Source: an uncultured Eubacteriales bacterium (GTDB lineage: Bacteria > Bacillota > Clostridia > Oscillospirales > UBA644). Taken from it: a stretch of DNA of 64,000 nucleotides. A program made the position numbers and the translations under genes. Below are positions 51,755-59,200 of the stretch, in pieces. The stretch is from contig URFZ01000005.1 of NCBI GenBank assembly GCA_900547165.1, positions 83,065 to 147,064 of the forward strand, read 5' to 3'. Position 1 is the first letter of the stretch, and every line of letters begins with the position of its first letter. Below the pieces are notes generated by a model that saw only the letters and a program-made list of their open reading frames with translations, had not been told where the DNA came from and made no database searches.

Positions 51755-52090
51755 ATGAAAATAACGAAAGAAAGTGCGATAAGCGCGGGACTTTTGCTCG
51801 TGTCTCTGATAAATCAGGTACTGACGATGTTCGGTCATTCGCCGCTGCCGCTTGAAAACGACGCGGTTAAAAATGTTGTTTCAACGGTTTTTTTGATAGG
51901 AACAAGTATTTACGCTTGGCTTTCCGACAACCCGATATCAAAAACAGACTGCGCCTGCGCTTCTTTGAAAAAAGCGTTGCGCAAGGGGCATGTCAGCGAA
52001 GAAAAAGTCAAAGAACTTATCGCTTGGATAGAGTCCGACGAACTTGCCTCGGATGAGGAGGCGCTGAAAAATGAAGAAACCGACGGGTAG
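51755..52090 (+). CDS. Phage holin-like protein (SPP1-type)
   Basis: 111-aa protein with two hydrophobic segments (about residues 9-24 and 37-56) and a hydrophilic acidic tail. The YAWLSDNPISK stretch after helix 2 matches the position of the NNSVTKEA-type motif in SPP1-family holins. Its 3' end overlaps the endolysin-like gene by 20 bp, the usual holin-lysin coupling. Preceded by GGAAGGGG. No other phage structural genes are nearby. Confidence 0.72.
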   Translation: MKITKESAISAGLLLVSLINQVLTMFGHSPLPLENDAVKNVVSTVFLIGTSIYAWLSDNPISKTDCACASLKKALRKGHVSEEKVKELIAWIESDELASDEEALKNEETDG

Positions 52091-53006
52091 GAAACTTGCG
52101 GCTTTTTGCTTGGAAAAAACAAAAGAACACTCCGTTTATATGTGGGGCGAATACGGCAGACCCGTGTCGGAACGCATTATTTCGGCAAAGGCGAAGAAAT
52201 ATCCGTTGAGATATACCGAAAAAAGACAGGAAAAACTCCGTTCGCTTATAGGAAAAGGATATGTCGGGTGCGACTGCGGCGGACTTTATAAGTATTTTCT
52301 TTGGTCAGACGGAGGGCGTTCACCACTGCGCTATCGAAAAGCGACCGACCGTAACGCGGCGGGAATGTATTCCGCTGCGACGGAACGGGGAAAAGCGTCA
52401 GCCTTGCCCGAAATCGAGGGTCTTATTCTGTATATGCCCAATCATTGCGGCGTATATGTCGGAAACGGGTATGCTGTCGAATGCACTCTCGGCGCTTTCG
52501 GCGACGGAATAGTCAAAACTTCCGTTAAAGGCAGAGGTTGGACGCATTGGCTCAAAATGCCCGAAATTGATTACGAAGAGGGGAACACACCTTTGATACT
52601 GTCGAAAAAAACCGTTGACACGGTAGCCTTTCGCTCCGTGCCGTCCGTTACGGGCGGAAAACGCCATTTCTATATTCCCGAAGATACGCTTGTTTCCGTT
52701 ATTCGGGAAAACGTTGCTTCCGCAGACGGTTTTGAGTGGGACGAAGTTGAATGTGACGGCGTTAAAGGATATTGCGCAAACCGTTATTTGCGCCGCGTGG
52801 AATTTGCGAAAACCAAAACAACTTCCGATGCTCTTGCACTTCGCTCGGAACCGTCGTCCGTTGCGGGAGAACGTTTCTTTTATATTCCGAGAGGCAAAGA
52901 GGTCACGGTTCTTGAAGAGAACGTCGCTTCATCGGACGGCTATTCGTGGGATAAGGTTGTTTACAACGAGACCGTGGGATATGCGGCAAACGAATTTCTC
53001 GATTGA
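52071..53006 (+). CDS. NlpC/P60- or CHAP-like endolysin with two SH3 domains
   Basis: 311-aa protein without a signal peptide. The N-terminal cysteine-peptidase-like domain (about residues 1-165) has VGCDCGGLYKYF (candidate catalytic Cys; compare DCSGL of NlpC/P60) and NHCGVYVGNGYAVEC (candidate His). Two bacterial SH3-like repeats follow (about 180-240 and 248-311), each with AFRSVPS or ALRSEPS and a GY-CANRYL or GYAANEFL end. Expected to cut wall peptides after release by the holin. The overlap with the holin gene supports joint function. Confidence 0.75.
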   Translation: MKKPTGRKLAAFCLEKTKEHSVYMWGEYGRPVSERIISAKAKKYPLRYTEKRQEKLRSLIGKGYVGCDCGGLYKYFLWSDGGRSPLRYRKATDRNAAGMYSAATERGKASALPEIEGLILYMPNHCGVYVGNGYAVECTLGAFGDGIVKTSVKGRGWTHWLKMPEIDYEEGNTPLILSKKTVDTVAFRSVPSVTGGKRHFYIPEDTLVSVIRENVASADGFEWDEVECDGVKGYCANRYLRRVEFAKTKTTSDALALRSEPSSVAGERFFYIPRGKEVTVLEENVASSDGYSWDKVVYNETVGYAANEFLD

Positions 53007-53063
53007 AAATTCGGGGTTCGCAGCGGGGTAAAAGGCTTTATAATGGACGCAGGAGGTGAAAAA

Positions 53064-53882
53064 ATGAAAAAGAACTATCTGATATTTCCCATGAAAGTTA
53101 TGGGCATAACCCAGACTTACGACGGAAAAACTTCACACTATATCAGTTCACACGGAACACCTGCGTATTATCCGATAGACATCGCGGGTAAGGACACCGG
53201 CAGAGAACCGTTTTATTGCCCCTGCGATGAAATGGAAGTTGTCAAAATCGCCGGTGACGTAACGGGTAACAATCACGCGAACGGCGCGTGGCTCGTTTCG
53301 ACATCCGAGGTCGATTTTGCGGACGGAACGCGTGACATCTGCACGATAAAATTTGTGCACATGAACAATTCCGATTTCGGCAGAAACGGCATTTACGTCG
53401 GACGCAGATACAAGCGCGGCGAACTTATCGGGCACGAGGGGACGTCTCACGCAAGCGGCAACCATGTTCACATGTCCGCGGGCAAGGGCGGACTGAAAGG
53501 CTCGGGCTGGACAAAAAATTCCAAAGGTTCTTGGGTTATAACCACAACGCACGGAACCGCAAAGCCCGAAACTCTTTTCTTTGTCGATCCCGAGTTCACA
53601 ACGGTCAAAAATTCCAGAGGTCTGATTTTCAAAAGCGTTCCTGCCGACAGCGGCGAGAAAATCGAAGTTTCCACAGGCAAGACGAAGACGAAGAAATCGA
53701 CCGATGCTTTGGCTCTGCGCTCCGCTCCGTCAACAAAAAACGGCGCGAGGTATCTTTATATTCCTCGCAGTTCCGAAGTTACGGTAATTTCCGAAAACGC
53801 GGCAACCGGCGACGGGTATTCGTGGGATTGTATTCTGTATAAGAATATAATAGGTTACAGCGCGAATAAATACTTGAAATAA
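53064..53882 (+). CDS. M23-like endolysin with SH3 domain
   Basis: 272-aa protein without a signal peptide. The N-terminal domain (about residues 1-190) resembles LytM/M23 metallopeptidases: YYPIDIAGKDTG, GHEGTSHASGNHVHMSAG. It then has one SH3-like repeat (about 210-272; STDALALRSAPS ... IGYSANKYLK) closely similar to the last repeat of the neighbouring endolysin. ATG at 53064 follows GGAGGTG; an upstream ATG at 53043 is rejected. With the holin and first lysin it forms a three-gene operon ending in a strong terminator. Confidence 0.75.
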   Translation: MKKNYLIFPMKVMGITQTYDGKTSHYISSHGTPAYYPIDIAGKDTGREPFYCPCDEMEVVKIAGDVTGNNHANGAWLVSTSEVDFADGTRDICTIKFVHMNNSDFGRNGIYVGRRYKRGELIGHEGTSHASGNHVHMSAGKGGLKGSGWTKNSKGSWVITTTHGTAKPETLFFVDPEFTTVKNSRGLIFKSVPADSGEKIEVSTGKTKTKKSTDALALRSAPSTKNGARYLYIPRSSEVTVISENAATGDGYSWDCILYKNIIGYSANKYLK

Positions 53883-53897
53883 ACACTAAAATCAAAC

Positions 53898-53931
53898 AAA
53901 AAAGAGCGTTTGCATACAAACGCTCTTTTTT
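53898..53931. terminator. bidirectional terminator, 15-bp stem
   Basis: AAAAAAGAGCGTTTG (53898-53912), CATA loop, CAAACGCTCTTTTTT (53917-53931). It ends the lysis-like operon and the convergent CPBP gene. Confidence 0.92.
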
Positions 53932-53945
53932 ATCTTATTTTATGT

Positions 53946-54839
53946 TTAACTTACAATGTTTGTCAACACCGCAAGTCCGAGCATTATAGCGGTGTAGAAA
54001 ATGAATGACGGAGTAAAAAATGCCGCTTTGACCGAACCCTTTTCCGCTTTCGGTTCATTTTTAATCTTCTTTGCAAAAGATATAATTTCATATATTGCAC
54101 AGCAAAGTCCTATCAGCGAAATCGCCGCGGTCAATATCAGGTCTGTTCTTGCCAACGCCTTTTCTTCAAGTACCCCGTTCAACAGCGAATACCCTACGGA
54201 AAGCAGATTGTTGCACGCATGCAGTATTATAGGAACGACTATCGACCCCGTGGAGTAGGCGAACCATCCAAGTATAAGACCCATGGCAAATGCGACGGGA
54301 ATCTGATTGAAATTTGCGTGCATGAGTGCGAACAGCGCTGCGGAAAAGAAAATCGCGCCCTTGCCCATATACTGTTTCATTGTTCCGAGAATCGCACCTC
54401 GGAAGACCGCTTCTTCAAGCACGGGCGGCAAAACCGCCATTGCGATTATCCAAAGTACGGCTTCAAAGATATTATCGGTTGTAAAAGACGCGCTTTTTAT
54501 CGGTTTTACGATTTCTACGGCATCGAGAAGGCTGGTATAGATTGAAGAAAGCGTAATTGCAGCAAACATAAATGCGAATGTCGCCGATGCCGTTTTTATG
54601 ACAGGAACTTTTTTGACTGGCGTGGTCAGAAACGATGCAATGCTGTTTTTTGCAATCAGAAGATACGGCACTTCAAACAGAAGAGGGTAAATTATCTGCG
54701 GGATTATGAAACTTCGCAGATTTGCGGAGATTACTCCCTGCGGAATAAATCCCGTCGCAAAAGAAACTATAATTTGCGCGGGAATCGAAAGCAGCAAAAG
54801 AAGAATCAGTTTTGTTGCCGTGATTTTTATGTTATTCAT
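53946..54839 (-). CDS. CPBP family intramembrane metalloprotease
   Basis: 297-aa polytopic membrane protein with about eight helices. CPBP/Abi motifs are present: EEAVFRG (motif 1), FALMHANFNQ (motif 2) and IILHACNNL (motif 3). Homologues process prenylated or small peptides, and some confer bacteriocin immunity. ATG preceded by CGGAGAA; own promoter in the divergent region. Confidence 0.9.
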   Translation of the reverse strand: MNNIKITATKLILLLLLSIPAQIIVSFATGFIPQGVISANLRSFIIPQIIYPLLFEVPYLLIAKNSIASFLTTPVKKVPVIKTASATFAFMFAAITLSSIYTSLLDAVEIVKPIKSASFTTDNIFEAVLWIIAMAVLPPVLEEAVFRGAILGTMKQYMGKGAIFFSAALFALMHANFNQIPVAFAMGLILGWFAYSTGSIVVPIILHACNNLLSVGYSLLNGVLEEKALARTDLILTAAISLIGLCCAIYEIISFAKKIKNEPKAEKGSVKAAFFTPSFIFYTAIMLGLAVLTNIVS

Positions 54840-54870
54840 TTGTGTTTTCTCCGTTTTGTGTTCTGATATT

Positions 54871-54899
54871 ATAATAGCACATTTTTTAGCTCATTGCAA
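54871..54899 (-). promoter_or_regulatory. promoter of the CPBP gene
   Basis: On the minus strand: TTGCAA (54899-54894), 17-bp spacer, TATTAT (54876-54871). Confidence 0.68.
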
Positions 54900-54907
54900 C
54901 AAAACGC

Positions 54908-54935
54908 TTGACTTTTTACGAAAAAGATATATAAT
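54908..54935 (+). promoter_or_regulatory. promoter of the 292-aa membrane protein
   Basis: TTGACT (54908-54913), 16-bp spacer, TATAAT (54930-54935). Confidence 0.72.
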
Positions 54936-54966
54936 GGTAAATATAAAATGTATTTTGGAGAGTTTT

Positions 54967-55845
54967 ATGAGAGCGAAAAACTATCTTTATATTCTGTTTC
55001 CGCTGACCGTTGTCGGCATTATTTTTCGCGTTGTCGAATTGCTGTACGGCGTTGAAGCCGAAACGGGCTACTATGTAAGGGGAAGCAGCCTTTACATATT
55101 CTTCAATATATTTATTCTTGCAGGCGTCATAGTGTTGCTTTCGCAGATGATATGGCGCGTCAAATCAAAAGTCGTTCCGAAAAAGAGCGTTATCCGCATC
55201 TGCCCCGATCCGTTTTCGTTTTCGGGAATAATGTTCCTGCTCTCTGCCGCAGGCATCGCCGCTTCGTCTTTTATCAGAATTTATACGACCGATTCGGTTA
55301 TAAAAAGTTTTGCGAACGGGGTCGGAGGAGTTACGCTGAAAAACGTGTTCGCAGATTTTGATGCTTGGATACTTCTTGCGGGCATACTTTCCGCAGTCGT
55401 TCTTGTTGTTTTTGCAGTTGATCCGAGAAAATGCGTAAACAGAACCTTTTTCAATGTGCTGACACTTGCACCCGTTCTGTATTACGCACTCAGAACACTT
55501 GATCTGTTTTCGGAAAAATCTTCGATTTTGTCTCGCGCATACGACAGTTTTACAATACTTGCACTCGGGTTTATGACGCTTTTCTTTATGAGTTTTGCAA
55601 AAATGGTTGTCGGAATGCCGTCAAGAAGAACTCTTTGCGGCTTCGGTTCGGTTGCGTTCTTCCTCGGACTTATCCGCATTGCCGAAACGGTTCTTTATTT
55701 CATCGGCTCAAACAAGTTCGGCGTTGACGTTGAACCCGCGACCGCAATTTCCGATATAATTGTCAGTCTTTGTGTTTGCGTTTTTCTTCTGCGCCTGCAC
55801 GCACTTCCGGAAACTCGCGAAAAGCCGATTTCGGAAACAAAGTAA
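54967..55845 (+). CDS. Polytopic membrane protein, unknown
   Basis: 292-aa protein with about seven to eight transmembrane helices spread through its length and a short hydrophilic C-terminus. No family recognised. ATG at 54967 is chosen because TTGGAGAG precedes it and a promoter lies 30 bp upstream; the frame is open well upstream but that part overlaps the divergent CPBP gene. Last gene with the typical composition of the first 55 kb before the mobile region. Confidence 0.65.
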   Translation: MRAKNYLYILFPLTVVGIIFRVVELLYGVEAETGYYVRGSSLYIFFNIFILAGVIVLLSQMIWRVKSKVVPKKSVIRICPDPFSFSGIMFLLSAAGIAASSFIRIYTTDSVIKSFANGVGGVTLKNVFADFDAWILLAGILSAVVLVVFAVDPRKCVNRTFFNVLTLAPVLYYALRTLDLFSEKSSILSRAYDSFTILALGFMTLFFMSFAKMVVGMPSRRTLCGFGSVAFFLGLIRIAETVLYFIGSNKFGVDVEPATAISDIIVSLCVCVFLLRLHALPETREKPISETK

Positions 55846-55946
55846 AATTGAAAAATATAAAACGGGTTGCCGTATGCCGTGTGCCGATAAGACAGTAATC
55901 TGAGAAAACTACAAAATCGGCATCTGCCAAGCAGGATTGGACAACA

Positions 55947-55988
55947 AAACAGGCGGCACTCAACTTCGGTTGGGTGTCGCCTGTTTTT
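55947..55988 (+). terminator. terminator, 18-bp stem with UUCG loop
   Basis: AAACAGGCGGCACTCAAC (55947-55964), TTCG, then the complementary arm 55969-55986 with two G-U pairs and a TTTTT run. Confidence 0.88.
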
Positions 55989-56282
55989 GTACAGCTAAGG
56001 GTTGAGAATCACCTGTTTTTTGCGCTGAAAAGCAAAGATAACGAAAAGGGTGAAATAGTTATCGCCTCTGTGCGGTTCTTTTGTGAAACAGCGAATCGCT
56101 GCATAGCGGATACCGTTCGCTGGGAAGTGCGTATATTTGCGGTCAAGCAAAATACCCCTCAAAACCGTAAAGTCGATAGATAGGTATTTCGATGCAGAGT
56201 ATGATTGACACTGTAAGAATCGAAAAAACAGATTTTAGCACAAAATAATATTGCTAAATGGCGATAACTTCCGTCGCGCCTA
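55989..56282 (+). other. non-coding, probable edge of the mobile region
   Basis: No convincing gene. The interval contains CGCCTCTGTGCG (56063-56074), whose exact reverse complement occurs at 60920-60931 just after the recombinase gene, a possible pair of end sequences. Confidence 0.35.
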
Positions 56283-56312
56283 TTGAAAATAGAATGATTG
56301 CTGTGTTATACT
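56283..56312 (+). promoter_or_regulatory. possible promoter of the cargo genes
   Basis: TTGAAA (56283-56288), 18-bp spacer, TATACT (56307-56312). Confidence 0.5.
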
Positions 56313-56330
56313 GTGTGTACACACGAACGG

Positions 56331-56465
56331 GTGGGCACGTTTGACGATCTGATCTACACTGACCTGCTGACGTATGCCGTCGTCGTTTTGAATGGCGATT
56401 CAAAGGCGTATCTCGAAGTGGTCACGGGACATCAGCCTTTAGATCAGGCTCAATTATTATCATGA
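56331..56465 (+). CDS. Small ORF of unknown function
   Basis: 44-codon frame from GTG 56331 with protein-like composition (FDDLIYTDLLTYAVVVLNGD, later YLEVVTGHQPLDQAQ). It follows a promoter-like sequence and ends 24 bp before the next gene. No clear ribosome site and no family recognised; it could be the 3' remnant of a truncated gene. Confidence 0.35.
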   Translation: MGTFDDLIYTDLLTYAVVVLNGDSKAYLEVVTGHQPLDQAQLLS

Positions 56466-56489
56466 AGCAGACGATTGGAGAGATACCAC

Positions 56490-57212
56490 ATGACGATCAA
56501 TTGTGTATGGGAGCATAACGGCAGAGACACCTTGCTTTATGCGGTGGATTTTGTAGGTGCATATACCCGCGGAGAAACATTGGAAGCCGCTGTCCGAAAA
56601 ATGCAAGCAGAAATATGCTCTTATCTCAAATGGTGCGGCAAAAAAGCAGTAACAAGCATGGATATCGCCATCATAGAAGAAAAGGTTTCCGAGCTTGCGA
56701 TCTGCGACGCGGACTCTGATGTGCTTTTTGAAAGTGAAAAAGCACCGCTGACAGCAGAAGAATATAAAAAGTTAAAGGCACTTGCGCTGAAATCAGCGCA
56801 GGATTTTCTTGCCTTGTATGATTCTGTTCCCGATAAGAATGCAACGGCTGCTCCCGAACGCAAGACCTTTTACGGCAAAGTTCCGCGCTCAGCTGATGAA
56901 ATGTATGCGCATACGAAAAATGTAAACGAATACTATTTTTCGGAGATTCATGTTGATGCCGACAATGACGGAAGCATCTATGCGTGCCGCAAACGCGGAT
57001 TTGAGGCGCTGGAAGCAAAGGAAGATTTTCTTGAAAATGTAGTCGTCGCAGGTAGCTATGGAGAAGATTGGTCTCTCCGTAAGGTGCTTCGTCGATTTAT
57101 TTGGCATGACCGCATTCACGCCAAGGCAATGTATCGAATGGCTACAAAAGTTTTTGGTGTGGAGAGCATTGTAAATCCGTTTTACTTTTTTGATGAAGGA
57201 GTTTTAACATAA
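56490..57212 (+). CDS. HicB-like plus DinB-like two-part protein
   Basis: 240-aa protein. The N-terminal 60 residues (CVWEHNGRDTLLYAVDFVGA, then GETLEAAVRKMQAEI) resemble the HicB antitoxin fold. The C-terminal half (about 135-240) is helical with SLRKVLRRFIWHDRIHAKAMYR, resembling DinB-type bundles (WHDRIH as a possible metal site). No HicA toxin is adjacent. ATG at 56490 is preferred on GGAGAGA; a TTG 15 bp upstream is less likely. Its stop overlaps the NUDIX start. Function unknown. Confidence 0.6.
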   Translation: MTINCVWEHNGRDTLLYAVDFVGAYTRGETLEAAVRKMQAEICSYLKWCGKKAVTSMDIAIIEEKVSELAICDADSDVLFESEKAPLTAEEYKKLKALALKSAQDFLALYDSVPDKNATAAPERKTFYGKVPRSADEMYAHTKNVNEYYFSEIHVDADNDGSIYACRKRGFEALEAKEDFLENVVVAGSYGEDWSLRKVLRRFIWHDRIHAKAMYRMATKVFGVESIVNPFYFFDEGVLT

Positions 57213-57661
57213 TGGCAAGAACCGAAACGGTTGAATTTACAAATATGTGCATGATCTGTGATGGCAGCCGAGTTGTCGTGATCGACCGGAAAAAACGGGA
57301 CTGGCCGGGCATCACCTTCCCCGGAGGTCATATAGAGCCGGGAGAATCCTTTACGGATGCCGTGATTCGTGAGGTGCAGGAGGAAACTGGACTGCATATC
57401 CGTTCTCCCCAGCTCTGCGGTATCAAAGACTGGTGTGAAAATCAGTGCAGGTTTGTTGTGCTGCTTTATAAGACAACTTGTTTTGATGGCGAATTACATT
57501 CCAGCTCCGAAGGTCGGGTTTGGTGGGAAGATATTTCCAATCTGCCTAATCTCAAGTTGTCTTTGGATATGCGTGATATGCTACGGGTTTTCAAAGAAGA
57601 AAATCTGAGCGAGTTCTTCTACTATCAAGAAAGCAGTGCATGGAAGTATGTCTTGAAATAG
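57212..57661 (+). CDS. NUDIX hydrolase (8-oxo-dGTP diphosphatase-like)
   Basis: 149-aa NUDIX protein with a complete Nudix box: GHIEPGESF then REVQEETGL (about residues 38-60), and the TFPGG lead-in. MutT-like sanitation of oxidised nucleotides is the default guess; the substrate is unproven. Overlaps the previous gene by one base and is followed by the pyrophosphatase-like gene after 15 bp. Confidence 0.9.
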   Translation: MARTETVEFTNMCMICDGSRVVVIDRKKRDWPGITFPGGHIEPGESFTDAVIREVQEETGLHIRSPQLCGIKDWCENQCRFVVLLYKTTCFDGELHSSSEGRVWWEDISNLPNLKLSLDMRDMLRVFKEENLSEFFYYQESSAWKYVLK

Positions 57662-57676
57662 CAAAACGGTGAGGAT

Positions 57677-58033
57677 ATGAAATACGATCATGATTTTTGG
57701 AGTGCGATCGATACGCTTGTATCTTCTGGGAAAATTGTAATTGACAAACCGAAAGGTAGCACGCATCCCCGGTTTCCGCATATCCGGTATGACGTGGATT
57801 ACGGCTATATTGAAAATACCACATCTATGGATGGCGATGGCATAGACGTTTGGAAAGGCTCTCTATCTTCTGTCAATGTCAATGCTATCATTTGCACCGT
57901 TGATCTGCTGAAAAGGGATTCCGAGATCAAGCTGCTGATCGGCTGTACGGAAGATGAAATGAAAACCGTCTGCGATTTCCATAATGATTCGGAGCTTATG
58001 AAAGGAATACTGATACGCAGAGAGGTAGAATAA
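57677..58033 (+). CDS. Small inorganic-pyrophosphatase-like protein
   Basis: 118-aa protein resembling a minimal family I inorganic pyrophosphatase: HPRFPHIRYDVDYGYIENT and DGDGIDVWKG carry the acidic metal ligands. It is shorter than classical PPases (about 170 aa) and lacks their C-terminal portion. It may act on pyrophosphate produced by the adjacent NUDIX enzyme (inference). Its last base is the first base of the MobC-like start codon (TAATG). Confidence 0.8.
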   Translation: MKYDHDFWSAIDTLVSSGKIVIDKPKGSTHPRFPHIRYDVDYGYIENTTSMDGDGIDVWKGSLSSVNVNAIICTVDLLKRDSEIKLLIGCTEDEMKTVCDFHNDSELMKGILIRREVE

Positions 58034-58227
58034 TGCCAGACAACAGGAATCGCAAGCGACCGATACAGGTCAAATTTTTCGTAGATGAAAGAGAACTCGG
58101 CTTGATAAAGGCGAGGATGGCACAGCTTGGTATAGAGAATATGAGCGCCTATCTTCGCCAAGTGGCGATCGACGGATATGCAGCAAAACCGGATTTGCCT
58201 GAACGCCGTGAGCCGAAAAATCCTTGA
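58033..58227 (+). CDS. MobC-like ribbon-helix-helix protein, shortened
   Basis: 64-aa basic protein: RKRPIQVKFFVDERELGLIK followed by MAQLGIENMSAYLRQVAIDGY, matching the N-terminal half of MobC-type relaxosome accessory proteins of Firmicute mobile elements. Usual members are about 110 residues; this one stops right after the RHH part, and the relaxase normally downstream is missing. Either a short variant or a truncation product. Confidence 0.65.
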   Translation: MPDNRNRKRPIQVKFFVDERELGLIKARMAQLGIENMSAYLRQVAIDGYAAKPDLPERREPKNP

Positions 58228-58603
58228 CTCACTTTTCAAGATGGAGTGATGTTCAGCTCCGCAGGAGCGCAGCCGATTTCTCTGAAATCGTTCAGGGGTT
58301 TGGGGCAATTCCCCAACAAGATTGCACGGGTGTATAAACACGAGCATTGCTTGCCAAGTGCGTTTCACAGTTGGCAGGTAATGAGAAGTGGGTACCGCCG
58401 TGCATTGCTTGCCGGAATGGCAAGCTCCGGTGTGGGTACTCACCGGATTTGCTTGCTATTCTGCAAGGAAATCCCGGTCGTACCACGCCGGTTTTCGCAA
58501 GTGTAGCTACACTTGCTGTGCTTGCTATTCTCCGTTTCCCATGTTAGCAAGCGCCATTTCCTTAAATGGAAATCGGCGGCAACCGCCGCCTTGTCTGCCA
58601 AAA
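58228..58603 (+). other. non-coding region with TTGCTTGC-type repeats
   Basis: No gene seen. Short motifs recur: TTGCTTGC or TTGCTTGCTA near 58348, 58408, 58450 and 58517, and the complementary GCAAGC near 58427 and 58545, plus a CGGCGG/CCGCCG stem near 58573. Placed after a relaxosome gene, it might contain a decayed transfer origin. Confidence 0.4.
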
Positions 58604-58678
58604 AGCGAAACGGACGGGCGCTGTCAATGGCGGCGCAGCCGTTCATCTTGACCATTGACGGCGTTCGTCCGTTTTGCT
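58604..58678 (+). repeat. 27-bp hairpin (all pairs allowed as RNA)
   Basis: Left arm 58604-58630 and right arm 58652-58678 pair at all 27 positions if the four G-U pairs are counted, around a 21-nt loop. It lies 53 bp before the TnpW-like start and could be a transcription terminator/protector or a recombination or transfer structure. Confidence 0.75.
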
Positions 58679-58731
58679 ACTCCGACTGAATTTTTACATA
58701 AAATGAACTGAAGTGAAGGAGGCTTGACGAA

Positions 58732-59127
58732 GTGAATCCGAAAGAGAAGAATGATGAGATCATCGAACTGACTGACGAAGAACTGGACGAGATTTTTGCC
58801 GACGATGATTTTGATAACGGCGAGGAGGACGGTGAAATCCGCTCGTTTTATTTCTCCAATCCTGACCCGTATGCCAAGGTCAAGCCGCGCCCCGACGATG
58901 CCCCCAAGAGGGAGTTTTCTTTCGATGAAAAGGGCAACATCGTGGTGAAAAATCCGTCCGCCTTTTGGCTGCCCGACGTCAAAATCGTGGAGGAACACGG
59001 CGGCACGGAATACACCGTAACCGGCAGCTACGAGGGAACGGAAACCCTCGACAAGAAGCTCAGACGCATTATGGAGCAGAACGCTGCCGATGATAAAAGT
59101 AGTATCACGGAGGACGCCGATGAGTAA
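58732..59127 (+). CDS. TnpW-like transposon-encoded protein
   Basis: 131-aa acidic protein. The C-terminal part (GGTEYTVTGSYEGTETLDKK, then LRRIM) matches TnpW-type small proteins found before serine recombinases in Clostridia elements; the N-terminal 80 residues are Asp/Glu-rich. GTG at 58732 follows GAAGGAGG. Function is unknown, perhaps a recombination accessory. Confidence 0.65.
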   Translation: MNPKEKNDEIIELTDEELDEIFADDDFDNGEEDGEIRSFYFSNPDPYAKVKPRPDDAPKREFSFDEKGNIVVKNPSAFWLPDVKIVEEHGGTEYTVTGSYEGTETLDKKLRRIMEQNAADDKSSITEDADE

Positions 59128-59200
59128 CGACGTTTCTCTTGATATAAACCAAAAATCCAATCCTGTTCAGACAGTTGCCCCACCAAAGGAGGACAACAAT

